The notes under the pieces were generated by a model. The model was not told where the DNA came from and ran no database searches. It saw nothing but the letters and a program-made list of their open reading frames with translations. This document shows, one piece after another, positions 17,325 to 25,699 of a stretch of 64,000 bases of DNA; the stretch's first letter is position 1; each line of letters begins with the position of its first letter. Source of the DNA: Emcibacter sp. (GTDB taxonomy: Bacteria; Pseudomonadota; Alphaproteobacteria; Sphingomonadales; Emcibacteraceae); contig NZ_OY776217.1 in NCBI RefSeq assembly GCF_963675455.1, positions 2,280,001 through 2,344,000 of the forward strand, given 5' to 3'. Made by a program: the position numbers and the translations under genes.

Positions 17325-17336
17325 CATTCTAGAATG
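17325..17336. promoter_or_regulatory. Putative GntR operator, site 4
   Basis: Perfect 12-bp palindrome CATTCTAGAATG, 62 bases before the luciferase-like gene, extended on the left to GTAACATTCTAGAATG. It suggests an internal regulated promoter inside the operon. Confidence 0.65.
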
Positions 17337-17397
17337 AAAATAACGGGCGCCATGCGCCGGATGAAACGCGAAGGACCGCGTCGAATAGGAGAAACCA

Positions 17398-18627
17398 ATG
17401 AAAGTATTATCTTTCCAGCAGTTACCATATCGGCATCTGCCTGATGATTTTGCGGAAAAATACAACTCTGTTGTGACCACGCCGTATTTTGATCTGGTGG
17501 ATTCGGAGCTTATGCACCAGGATCATGTCCATTTTCTTGACGAGATGCTGCATGCGGCACGATGCGGGTTCGACGGCATCGGCCTGACCGAACATAGTCA
17601 GGCTTCTTATGACGTCCTGCCCAACCCGAATCTGCAGCTTGCAGCACTGGCCTATGCCACCCAGTCTGAAGGCCTGGATACAGCTTTGGCTTGCCTGGGA
17701 CGCGCTCTTGGTAAGTCCAAAGAGCCACTCCGTATCGCAGAAGAATATGCCGTTCTTGACCAGATCAGCGGCGGCCGTCTGATTGCCGGATTCCCGATTT
17801 CTCTCAGCTATGATTCAAACCAGAACCAGGGTATCCCGCCGATAGAAACACGGGCCCGATTCGCCGAAAATATTGCGCTGATCGACAAGGCGCATAAAGA
17901 GAAGGAACCCTTTGCCTGGAATGGTCGTTTTAACAAACATCCCCATGTGAATATCTGGCCGCGGCCGGTACAGCCGAACCTGCCGGTATGGTCGCCGGCG
18001 GTGGGTAATCCACACACCCTCGGCGGTATTCTCGATCGCAACCAGGTGTTCCTGTATCTGAGCTGGTTCGGTCCGAAACTTACGGGCCGGGTATTCCAGC
18101 GCTATTGGGACCTGGCCGAGGAACGCGGCCGTGACCGTAACCCCTATCGTCTGGCCTTCCTGCAATGTGTTGCTGTCGGTGAAACCGATGAGGAGGCTCA
18201 CCGCGAGTATGGACCGCACGTCAAGGCGGGATTCAACACCGGTTTGGGCTGTATTCCACCCACCAGTCTCGGTATTCCAGGGTATATGGACATTCGCGGC
18301 GTAGAGGCCATTACCAAGGATCCCGGCGATTTCGGTATTTTTCCGAAGATGCGCACCGCAACATATGAAGAGATTGTTGATTCCCAGGCCTGTATTGTCG
18401 GCAGCGTGGACACGGTTACCGAACAGCTCCTCGAACTGGTCAAACAAAACCGCATCGGCAACCTTCTGCTTATGACGCAGCACGGATCAATGCCGACCGA
18501 ACTGACCAAAAAAAATATCAGCCTGCTTGCAGAAAAAGTGATGCCCAGATTGCGTGAAGAATGGGCAAAGACCTTCGGAGACCAGAATTGGGAAAACCAT
18601 TGGTGGCCGACAGGTCTTTCCAAATAA
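17398..18627 (+). CDS. LLM-class (luciferase-like) flavin-dependent oxidoreductase
   Basis: A 409-residue TIM-barrel flavoprotein of the bacterial luciferase alpha/alkanal monooxygenase family. Typical features are DEMLHAARCGFDGIGLTEH, EEYAVLDQISGGRLIAGF and a long C-terminal region. Members use FMNH2 from a separate reductase to oxidise aldehydes, ketones or other groups. The flavin reductase at 19553 could serve both this protein and the HsaA-like enzyme. AGGAG precedes the ATG. Substrate unknown; a Baeyer-Villiger-type or side-chain oxygenation is possible. Confidence 0.88.
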   Translation: MKVLSFQQLPYRHLPDDFAEKYNSVVTTPYFDLVDSELMHQDHVHFLDEMLHAARCGFDGIGLTEHSQASYDVLPNPNLQLAALAYATQSEGLDTALACLGRALGKSKEPLRIAEEYAVLDQISGGRLIAGFPISLSYDSNQNQGIPPIETRARFAENIALIDKAHKEKEPFAWNGRFNKHPHVNIWPRPVQPNLPVWSPAVGNPHTLGGILDRNQVFLYLSWFGPKLTGRVFQRYWDLAEERGRDRNPYRLAFLQCVAVGETDEEAHREYGPHVKAGFNTGLGCIPPTSLGIPGYMDIRGVEAITKDPGDFGIFPKMRTATYEEIVDSQACIVGSVDTVTEQLLELVKQNRIGNLLLMTQHGSMPTELTKKNISLLAEKVMPRLREEWAKTFGDQNWENHWWPTGLSK

Positions 18628-18663
18628 CAGGCAGCTGCAGATACAAATTCGGAGTTATACGAA

Positions 18664-19485
18664 ATGAGCAACAACACAAATATCAAGGGGCCTGAAAAGG
18701 ACGAAACCGTAAGCGTCTGGAATGACAAAATCAATATGCGTGTGCGTATTGCAGGCAGCGGCCCGGCGCTGATTTATTTTCATCCGGCGGCCGGTCTGTA
18801 CTGGGACGAATTCCTCGACCGGCTGGCGCAGGACTATACTGTTTATGCGCCGGAAGTGCCCGGAACGACCCCGGGCGATCCTTACAGTATTCACAAGGTG
18901 GACAGCTATACCGACCTGCTTCTGATGTATGAAGAGTTGGTTCGGAAGCTTGATCTGACCGGCGCCATTGCCGTCGGACAATCCATGGGCGGCATGATTG
19001 CCTGTGATCTTGCCTCTTATTTTCCGACACTGTTCAGCCGGCTGATCGGTTTGGCGCCATGTGGACTGTGGCGCGATGACGCCGCACCTGGACTGGCTGA
19101 CCTATATGCGGCAGCACCGGACAAGATTCCCGGGTTCCTGTTCAAGGATCCTTCGTTGCCGGGTGCTCAGGCCATGTTTACACCACCGGAGAACCCTGCC
19201 GATATACCGATGTTTGTGGCGCAAAGTGTCTGGAACCTGGGGTGTGCGGGTAAATTCCTGTGGCCTTTCCCCGATACCGGTCTGAGAAGCCGACTGCACC
19301 GTATCACCATCCCCGCACTGATACTCTGGGGACGGGAAGACCGTGTGATGCCGTCAGTCTATGCGGAGGACTTCGGCTCAGGCATCAGCAATTGTCAAGT
19401 GCGGGTCTACGAAGACTGCGGGCACATCCTGCAGATGGAAAAACTTGACGACGCGCTGGCTGACGTCAGGAACTTTATTTCCTAA
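18664..19485 (+). CDS. Alpha/beta hydrolase (meta-cleavage-product hydrolase type)
   Basis: A 273-residue alpha/beta-fold hydrolase with catalytic triad S107 (GQSMGG), D226 (GREDRVMP) and H254 (CGHILQME). Size and spacing fit the MhpC/BphD/HsaD group, which splits C-C bonds of meta-cleavage products, but esterases and lactonases share the pattern. No signal peptide, so cytoplasmic. The context with oxygenases supports a role in aromatic degradation. Confidence 0.85.
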   Translation: MSNNTNIKGPEKDETVSVWNDKINMRVRIAGSGPALIYFHPAAGLYWDEFLDRLAQDYTVYAPEVPGTTPGDPYSIHKVDSYTDLLLMYEELVRKLDLTGAIAVGQSMGGMIACDLASYFPTLFSRLIGLAPCGLWRDDAAPGLADLYAAAPDKIPGFLFKDPSLPGAQAMFTPPENPADIPMFVAQSVWNLGCAGKFLWPFPDTGLRSRLHRITIPALILWGREDRVMPSVYAEDFGSGISNCQVRVYEDCGHILQMEKLDDALADVRNFIS

Positions 19486-19552
19486 ACTATTGAACAGGGC
19501 TCACGTGGCGCTGCATTCAGCAAAAGCCATGTGAGCGCCAGAAGAGATCATC

Positions 19553-20041
19553 ATGCAGAAACCAGCAATTAATTCTATGGAATTCCGGCGTGCGCTCGGC
19601 GCTTTCACAACCGGTGTCACCGTCATTACGGCGCGCAGTGCCGATGGTGAACCTGTGGGCGTCACCGCAAACAGTTTTAGTTCCGTATCACTTGAGCCGC
19701 CACTTGTCCTGTGGAGTCTGGCCAAAACCGCCTTCAGTCTGCCCGTCTACACGGATGCAGAATATTTTACCATTCATATTCTTGCCGAAAATCAACAGGC
19801 CCTGTCCAACCGCTTTGCCTCGCGCGGGGAAGATAAATTTGCCGACCTGGATGTTGACGATGGCTTGGGAAAAACGCCGTTGCTTGATGGTTGTTGTGCA
19901 AGGATGCAGTGCAAAACCGTTTATCAATATGAAGGCGGCGATCATATCATTTTTGTTGGCGAGGTGCTTGACCTTGCTTGTAACGATGTACCGCCTCTCG
20001 TTTTCCAGGCTGGCAAGTACGTATCGGTTAGCAGTCTGTAA
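19553..20041 (+). CDS. Flavin reductase (HsaB-like)
   Basis: A 162-residue NAD(P)H:flavin oxidoreductase of the flavin_reduct domain family, with FRRALGAFTTGVTVITA, VGVTANSFSSVSLEPPLVLWSL (seen as VTANSFSSVS and PPLVLWSL) and FVGEVLDL. It supplies reduced flavin to the oxygenase encoded at 16116 and perhaps to the LLM protein. Last gene of the plus-strand operon, converging on ectR. Confidence 0.92.
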   Translation: MQKPAINSMEFRRALGAFTTGVTVITARSADGEPVGVTANSFSSVSLEPPLVLWSLAKTAFSLPVYTDAEYFTIHILAENQQALSNRFASRGEDKFADLDVDDGLGKTPLLDGCCARMQCKTVYQYEGGDHIIFVGEVLDLACNDVPPLVFQAGKYVSVSSL

Positions 20042-20171
20042 AGCCGATGAGACCCTGCGGATTCCTTTCAGACGGGCCGGGTTTGTTGATGACTTTCCGG
20101 GGTAGATGTTTTGGCGGGTCATTTTCAGTCCGAACTATGCAGGCAGGGTAGCCTATTTGCCGCGATCAGGA

Positions 20172-20768
20172 TTAATCTGGCGTCTTCGTGCTTGAAGTCG
20201 GCATTGTATCTGATCTGGTTATTTCTCCCACGTCCAGAACCGGCGAGGCATCCAGGCTTTCTGCATCCATTAACCGGGCGACCCGCTGCAGGGCAGCCAG
20301 AATAAAATTCTGCTCCCATTCATCCAGGTGACTGAAGTGGGTGCTGAGTTTGTCCTGAAGGGCTGGCGGCGCCTTGATCAGGGTTGTTCGGCCCTTGTCG
20401 GTCAGGCGCACAAAAACTTTGCGTTTATCCACCGTATCCCGTTCCCGATAGACCATGTCGGCCTTGGCCAGTCGATCGACGATGGTGGTAATGGTGGCCT
20501 GGGTCAGATTCATTTCCTGGGCCAACTGGCCTACCGTTACGTCACCAAGCCCGTGCGCGGCCTGCATAAGCAGTAATTGCGGCAGGGTCAGGCCCGTCTC
20601 CCGGGCCATTCTTTTGGAGTGCAGATCGGTTGCCCGAATGATCCGGCGCAGGGCTACCAGCATTTTTTCCTGAGCATCCATACCTGTTGTTACCGTCATA
20701 CTAGTCTGTGCATCCATACATCGTCGCTTTGTCCATAGGCTGTTTATGCTTTTTACCACATAAACCAA
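20172..20768 (-). CDS. ectR: MarR-family regulator of ectoine synthesis (EctR-like)
   Basis: A winged-helix MarR regulator, up to 198 residues. The DNA-binding part is VTVGQLAQEMNLTQATITTIVDRLAKADMV, seen as VGQLAQEMNLTQATITTIVD, with the wing RERDTVDKRKVFVRLTDKG. A poorly conserved C-terminal tail follows. It is divergent from ectA and resembles EctR1 of other ectoine clusters in both family and position. The start is uncertain: ATGs at 20768, 20717 and 20699 are in frame and none has a strong ribosome site. Repeated CTAAGT elements in the shared promoter are candidate operators. Confidence 0.85.
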   Translation of the reverse strand: MVYVVKSINSLWTKRRCMDAQTSMTVTTGMDAQEKMLVALRRIIRATDLHSKRMARETGLTLPQLLLMQAAHGLGDVTVGQLAQEMNLTQATITTIVDRLAKADMVYRERDTVDKRKVFVRLTDKGRTTLIKAPPALQDKLSTHFSHLDEWEQNFILAALQRVARLMDAESLDASPVLDVGEITRSDTMPTSSTKTPD

Positions 20769-20783
20769 TTAATGGTTAAAATA

Positions 20784-20912
20784 TTTACTTAGAAAATAAA
20801 AATAAAAAAACTAAGTAAAACAGGGGAATATTAAAATAAGTGAAATAAATACTTGATAAAAACATTTAGGAACACTAAGTGTCTAGACGAAAAATATATT
20901 GAAAAACTAAGT
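20784..20912. promoter_or_regulatory. ectR-ectA divergent promoter with CTAAGT repeats
   Basis: A very A/T-rich stretch with a 9-bp inverted repeat, TTTACTTAG (20784-20792) and CTAAGTAAA (20811-20819), and two more CTAAGT copies at 20875-20880 and 20907-20912. These are likely EctR binding sites and may overlap an osmoregulated promoter. I could not assign a -35/-10 pair. Confidence 0.55.
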
Positions 20913-20932
20913 AATATTAAAATTAGGATAAA

Positions 20933-21433
20933 ATGACGTCTGAATATCAACTGCGGAAACCGGAACAGAGGGACGCCGTTGCAGTAAATGATCTGATAGG
21001 ACGTTGCGAGCCGCTGGATCGGAACTCGCTTTACTGCAATTTGCTGCAATGTAGTCATTTCGCCGAAACCTGTGTCCTTGCCGAGGATGACGAGGGTGTT
21101 GCCGGCTTTATCTCTGCCTATATGCCGCCACAGACCAACAACAGCATTTTCGTCTGGCAGGTGGCGGTGGATGAACGTGCCCGCGGCGCAGGCTTGGGCA
21201 AGAAAATGCTGATGGAAATCTTGACCCGGCCGAGATGCCGGCCGGTAAACTGGCTGCAGACCACCATCACCGATGATAATGCCGCATCCTGGGGACTTTT
21301 CTCCTCCCTTGCCCGTGAGCTGAATACACAGATGCAAAAGAAGGAGTTTTTTGACAGGGATCGCGATTTCCAGGGCCGCCATGATAGCGAGTTCCTGGCA
21401 GAAATAGGTCCTTTCAGAACCTATTTCATCTGA
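20933..21433 (+). CDS. ectA: L-2,4-diaminobutyrate acetyltransferase EctA
   Basis: A 166-residue GNAT acetyltransferase that transfers acetyl from acetyl-CoA to the gamma-amino group of diaminobutyrate, the second step of ectoine synthesis. The acetyl-CoA-binding motif is seen in VAVDERARGAGLGKKML, and TTITDDNAASWGLFSSLAR is EctA-typical. AGGA precedes the ATG. First gene of the ect operon. Confidence 0.95.
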   Translation: MTSEYQLRKPEQRDAVAVNDLIGRCEPLDRNSLYCNLLQCSHFAETCVLAEDDEGVAGFISAYMPPQTNNSIFVWQVAVDERARGAGLGKKMLMEILTRPRCRPVNWLQTTITDDNAASWGLFSSLARELNTQMQKKEFFDRDRDFQGRHDSEFLAEIGPFRTYFI

Positions 21434-21491
21434 CAAATACACGCAGAAACTATCTTTATTCTTGGATCAGAAAAACTTTAAAGGAGTTAAT

Positions 21492-22799
21492 ATGTCCAGC
21501 AAAACGGCACTTGCCGTAACCGCCGAAAACACTGATATCTTTGAGGAAATGGAGTCCTCCGTACAAAGCTATGCCCTTTCGTTCCCCACCACATTCGACC
21601 GGGCAGAAGGGGCTTATCTGTTCGACCAGAAAGGGAAGAAATATCTGGATTTTCTGGCCGGGGCGGGAACGCTGAATTACGGGCATAATCATCCATTCCT
21701 GAAATCACGGTTACTGGACTATATTTCCCGCGACGGGATTACCCATGGCCTGGATATGCACACAGACGCCAAAGAAAACTTTCTCAAGACATTTGATGAA
21801 GTCATTCTGGCCCCCCGCAAGATGAATTATGTGGTCCAGTTTACAGGTCCAACCGGTACGAATGCGGTAGAGGCCGCCTTTAAACTGGCACGTAACATCA
21901 AGAGACGTCATAATATCATCTCCTTTACCAACGGCTTCCACGGGGTTTCAGTCGGCGCCATGGCGGCAACCGGCAACAGCCATCACCGCAATGCCTCGGG
22001 CATTCCGCTGGGCGGCGTGACCTTTATGCCCTATGACGGTTATATGGGTCCGGATGTTGATACAACGGAATATCTGGATAAAATTCTGTCAGATTCCTCA
22101 AGCGGCATTGACCATCCCGCCGCCGCAGTTGTGGAAACAGTCCAGGGCGAAGGCGGCCTGAACGTGGCCTCCGCCGACTGGATGCGCAATCTGGAGAAGG
22201 TCTGCCGGAAGCACGACATGTTGCTGATTGTCGATGATATCCAGGCTGGCTGCGGCCGGACCGGAAGCTTCTTCAGTTTCGAGGACATGGGCATCGAGCC
22301 GGACATCATCACCCTGTCAAAATCCCTTAGTGGGTACGGCCTGCCGTTCGCCGTCACCATATTCAAACCGGAATATGACATGTGGAAGCCAGGCGAGCAT
22401 AACGGCACCTTCCGGGGCAACAACCACGCCTTTGTCACCGCGACTGCGGCGTTCGAGCATTTCTGGCAGAATGAGCGGTTCGTCAATGATGTCCGGAACA
22501 AGGGCAAGCTGCTTGAAGTGGCGCTCAATAAAATTGCCCGCAACTATCCGGACGACGATCTTATGGGTAAGGGCCGGGGCATGATGCGGGGATTGAGCTG
22601 CGCCAATGGCGAGGTTGCTTCGAAAATCGTCCGTAAAGCATTTTCCAAGGGTCTGGTGATTGAAACAAGCGGCTCCGAAAGTCAGGTGGTCAAGTGCCTG
22701 TGCCCGCTGACCATTACCGAAGACGAACTTCTGGCCGGCCTGTTTACCCTCAGATCCTGTGTCGAGGAAGTACTGGGAACCGGAACGGCCCAAGGCTGA
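21492..22799 (+). CDS. ectB: Diaminobutyrate-2-oxoglutarate transaminase EctB
   Basis: A 435-residue class III PLP aminotransferase forming L-2,4-diaminobutyrate from aspartate semialdehyde with glutamate as donor, the first committed ectoine step. The PLP Lys is K277 (ITLSKSLSGYG), with the cofactor Asp in LLIVDDIQAGCGRTG. The GPTGTNAVEAA and TFRGNNHAFVTA motifs are EctB-like. The ATG at 21492 has AAGGAG upstream; the in-frame ATG at 21462 has none. Confidence 0.96.
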   Translation: MSSKTALAVTAENTDIFEEMESSVQSYALSFPTTFDRAEGAYLFDQKGKKYLDFLAGAGTLNYGHNHPFLKSRLLDYISRDGITHGLDMHTDAKENFLKTFDEVILAPRKMNYVVQFTGPTGTNAVEAAFKLARNIKRRHNIISFTNGFHGVSVGAMAATGNSHHRNASGIPLGGVTFMPYDGYMGPDVDTTEYLDKILSDSSSGIDHPAAAVVETVQGEGGLNVASADWMRNLEKVCRKHDMLLIVDDIQAGCGRTGSFFSFEDMGIEPDIITLSKSLSGYGLPFAVTIFKPEYDMWKPGEHNGTFRGNNHAFVTATAAFEHFWQNERFVNDVRNKGKLLEVALNKIARNYPDDDLMGKGRGMMRGLSCANGEVASKIVRKAFSKGLVIETSGSESQVVKCLCPLTITEDELLAGLFTLRSCVEEVLGTGTAQG

Positions 22800-22849
22800 C
22801 ACAATATTTTCCAATCGGGATATCAACGAAAAAATACAGGAATAACGAA

Positions 22850-23248
22850 ATGATCGTCAGACATTTGAATGAAGCAGAGAACAGCGAGCGCAGGGTAGAG
22901 GCCGAAACATGGAACAGTGTCCGGCTTCTGCTCAAGGATGACAATATGGGATTTTCCTTCCATATCACCACTATTTATGCAGGGACGGAAACACCGATCT
23001 GGTACCAGAACCATCTGGAATCCGTTTTCTGTATGAGCGGAGAGGGCGAGGTGGAGACCTGCGAAGACGGCAAGGTTTACCCGATTACGCCGGGCATGAT
23101 CTACATCCTCGACAAGAACGACAAACACCTGCTTCGGGCCAAAACGGAAATGAAAATGGCCTGTGTCTTTAACCCGCCTTTGAATGGCAAGGAAACTCAT
23201 GACAAGAATGGCGTCTATCCGTTGGAGGCTGCCACGCTTGCAGAATAA
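22850..23248 (+). CDS. ectC: Ectoine synthase EctC
   Basis: A 132-residue cupin that cyclises N-gamma-acetyldiaminobutyrate to ectoine. The start MIVRHLNEAENSERRVEAETW is typical (seen as MIVRHLNEAE). Metal and active-site stretches SVFCMSGEGEVETCEDG and IYILDKNDKHLLRA are present. The length matches the family (about 130), which fixes the start at 22850 rather than an earlier in-frame ATG. Confidence 0.96.
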   Translation: MIVRHLNEAENSERRVEAETWNSVRLLLKDDNMGFSFHITTIYAGTETPIWYQNHLESVFCMSGEGEVETCEDGKVYPITPGMIYILDKNDKHLLRAKTEMKMACVFNPPLNGKETHDKNGVYPLEAATLAE

Positions 23249-23271
23249 AGGCAGACTTTAAAGGAGGAATA

Positions 23272-24231
23272 ATGTTATCGGATTTATATCCATCACGTAA
23301 AGGGACCGAACCCCAGATACTGCTGCGGCATGATCCTGTGGTCTATACGGACTTGCAGGATGGGTTAGTGCTCACCCGGGAGCAAAAGGAAGATTTTGAC
23401 CGAAACGGCTTCCTGGTCCTGACAAACTTTTTTTCCGACATTGAAATCAGGCTTTTACAGCGGGAACTCGAGGACCTGCGCTTGAAATCCGAAAATATCC
23501 GGCAACACAGGGAAGTAATCTCTGAACCGCAAAGCGGAGATATTCGCTCGATCTTCAGAATTCATAAAAACAGCCGCGTCTTCGAAAAACTCTCGCGGGA
23601 CGCCCGGCTGGTCAATGTGGCCCGGGACATCCTGGCCGATGATGTATATATTCATCAGTCCCGCCTGAATTATAAACCGGGGTTTGAGGGCCGGGAATTC
23701 TACTGGCATTCTGATTTTGAGACCTGGCATGTGGAAGACGGCCTGCCGAACATGCGGGCGATCAGTATTTCCGTGACGCTGACCGAAAATACGCCCCAGA
23801 ACGGTGCCCTGATGATGATTCCAAGTTCGCACCGGGATTTTATCAGTTGTGTCGGGGAAACACCGGAAGAGCATTACAAGGAATCGCTGAAGAAACAGGA
23901 ATATGGGGTTCCCGATCATCACAGTCTGGAATATCTCGCCAACAAGGGCGGTATAGAGCAGGTCACGGGTCCAGCCGGAACAGTAGTCATTTTTGACTCC
24001 AATATCATGCACGGCTCAAACGGCAATATCACCCCGTACTCCAGAAGCAATGCCTTTTTTGTCTATAACAGCGTGCAAAACAGGATCCGTGCACCGTTCG
24101 GGTCCCTGTCACCCCGTCCCGAATTTATCGCCGCACGGAAGGAGATAGAAATCGTTATGCCGGAAGAGAATGCTCTTCTGTCCAGCTCCGCACAAAATTG
24201 GCAACAGGCCAGTCGCAGGACGGCAGGATAA
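23272..24231 (+). CDS. ectD: Ectoine 5-hydroxylase EctD
   Basis: A 319-residue Fe(II)/2-oxoglutarate dioxygenase of the PhyH family, hydroxylating ectoine to 5-hydroxyectoine. Iron ligands H146, D148 (YWHSDFETWH) and H247 (MHGSNGN) and the EctD signature around them are present. AAGGAGG precedes the ATG. The downstream aspartokinase gene starts 35 bases after the stop. Confidence 0.95.
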   Translation: MLSDLYPSRKGTEPQILLRHDPVVYTDLQDGLVLTREQKEDFDRNGFLVLTNFFSDIEIRLLQRELEDLRLKSENIRQHREVISEPQSGDIRSIFRIHKNSRVFEKLSRDARLVNVARDILADDVYIHQSRLNYKPGFEGREFYWHSDFETWHVEDGLPNMRAISISVTLTENTPQNGALMMIPSSHRDFISCVGETPEEHYKESLKKQEYGVPDHHSLEYLANKGGIEQVTGPAGTVVIFDSNIMHGSNGNITPYSRSNAFFVYNSVQNRIRAPFGSLSPRPEFIAARKEIEIVMPEENALLSSSAQNWQQASRRTAG

Positions 24232-24265
24232 AAGCGATACACCGGAATACCTGGAAGGAATGAAC

Positions 24266-25699
24266 ATGCATACCGTGGAAAAAATAGGTGGAACTTCCAT
24301 GAGCCGCCATGAAGATGTGCTCGACAATATTTTTGTCGGCTCCCGCAAGGAAGACGAAATCTACAACCGTATTTTCGTCGTCTCCGCCTATGGCGGAATC
24401 ACGGACAAGCTTCTGGAGCATAAGAAGAACCGCAAACCCGGTGTCTACAGCCTGTTTTCCGACGGGGAAAATGAATGGGCCTGGGGTGATGCCCTGAGCC
24501 GTGTTTCTCATATCATGTGTGAAAAGAACAAAGAAATCTTTGGTGAAACTGAAGAACAGCGGCTGGCCGACAGGTTCGTTATCGAGCGCATTGAAGGCGT
24601 GCGTAGCTGCCTGATCGACCTGCATCGCCTGTGTTCCTTCGGCCATTTCCAGCTGCAGGAACACCTGATGACCGTACGGGAGATGCTGAGTGCCCTGGGC
24701 GAAGCCCACAGCGCCCACAATACCAGTCTGTTGCTGCAGAAACACGGCGTCAACGCGCGCTTTGTCGACCTGACCGGGTGGCGGGAAAAGGACACGACCC
24801 CGCTGGACGAAAAAATACTGGCGCACCTGAAAGGCATCGACCTTTCAACGGAACTGCCGATTATTCCGGGATATGTTCAATGTGCCGAGGGTCTGATGAA
24901 TACCTATGACCGGGGCTATACGGAGATCACCTTCAGCCGGATTGCGGTTCTGAGCCAGGCTTCAGAAGCTATCATTCACAAGGAATATCATCTCAGCAGC
25001 GCCGATCCGAAGATCGTCGGGCTGGACCAGGTTAAGCCCATAGGCCAGACCAATTATGATGTCGCCGACCAGTTGTCCAATCTGGGTATGGAAGCCATTC
25101 ACCCGCGCGCGGCCAAGGGGCTGCGTCAGTCCGGCATCCCCCTCAGGGTCAAAAATACTTTTGAACCCCATCATGACGGCACGGTGATCTGTACGGATTA
25201 TGTCAGCGACGAACCCTGTGTGGAGATTGTCGCCGGGCGTCAGGGGATATACGGCATAGAGCTTTTCGACCAGGACATGGTCGGGGTCGGTGGTTACGAG
25301 GAAACCATCATGAAGACCCTGAAACGCTTCAAGGTCAAAATGGTCGGGAAAGATATCAATGCCAACACGATTACCACCTATGTTTCCGGCAATCTCAAGG
25401 AAGTACGCCGGGTTGTATCGGCGCTGGAGGGTGATTATCCCCAGGCCGAGATTTCCGTACACCGGGTCGCGATGGTTTCAGCGATCGGCAGCGACATGAA
25501 GGTAAGCGGCGTATTGCTGAAAGCCGTCAGCGCCCTGGCTGATCAAGGGATTAGCATCCGTGCCATGAGCCAGTCGATCCGCCAGGTGGACATAAATTTC
25601 ATCCTCGATGAGACTGATTATGAGGCCGCTGTGACCTCGCTTCACAATGTCCTCATCACCGATATCGGCAAAACAAGGACTGAAGCAAATGCTGCATAG
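24266..25699 (+). CDS. ask: Ectoine-specific aspartokinase
   Basis: A 477-residue aspartate kinase (Ask_Ect type) phosphorylating aspartate to supply aspartate semialdehyde for EctB. The N-terminal kinase signature KIGGTSMS is present, and two C-terminal ACT domains (about 330-470) include ISIRAMSQS. Dedicated ask genes in ect operons are thought to escape feedback control. The ATG at 24266 has GGAAGGA upstream; longer in-frame starts would run back into ectD. Confidence 0.94.
   Translation: MHTVEKIGGTSMSRHEDVLDNIFVGSRKEDEIYNRIFVVSAYGGITDKLLEHKKNRKPGVYSLFSDGENEWAWGDALSRVSHIMCEKNKEIFGETEEQRLADRFVIERIEGVRSCLIDLHRLCSFGHFQLQEHLMTVREMLSALGEAHSAHNTSLLLQKHGVNARFVDLTGWREKDTTPLDEKILAHLKGIDLSTELPIIPGYVQCAEGLMNTYDRGYTEITFSRIAVLSQASEAIIHKEYHLSSADPKIVGLDQVKPIGQTNYDVADQLSNLGMEAIHPRAAKGLRQSGIPLRVKNTFEPHHDGTVICTDYVSDEPCVEIVAGRQGIYGIELFDQDMVGVGGYEETIMKTLKRFKVKMVGKDINANTITTYVSGNLKEVRRVVSALEGDYPQAEISVHRVAMVSAIGSDMKVSGVLLKAVSALADQGISIRAMSQSIRQVDINFILDETDYEAAVTSLHNVLITDIGKTRTEANAA

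Noticed and set aside
22694..22849. Longer EctC start
   Set aside because: It would overlap ectB by about 100 bases and add 52 residues absent from the EctC family.
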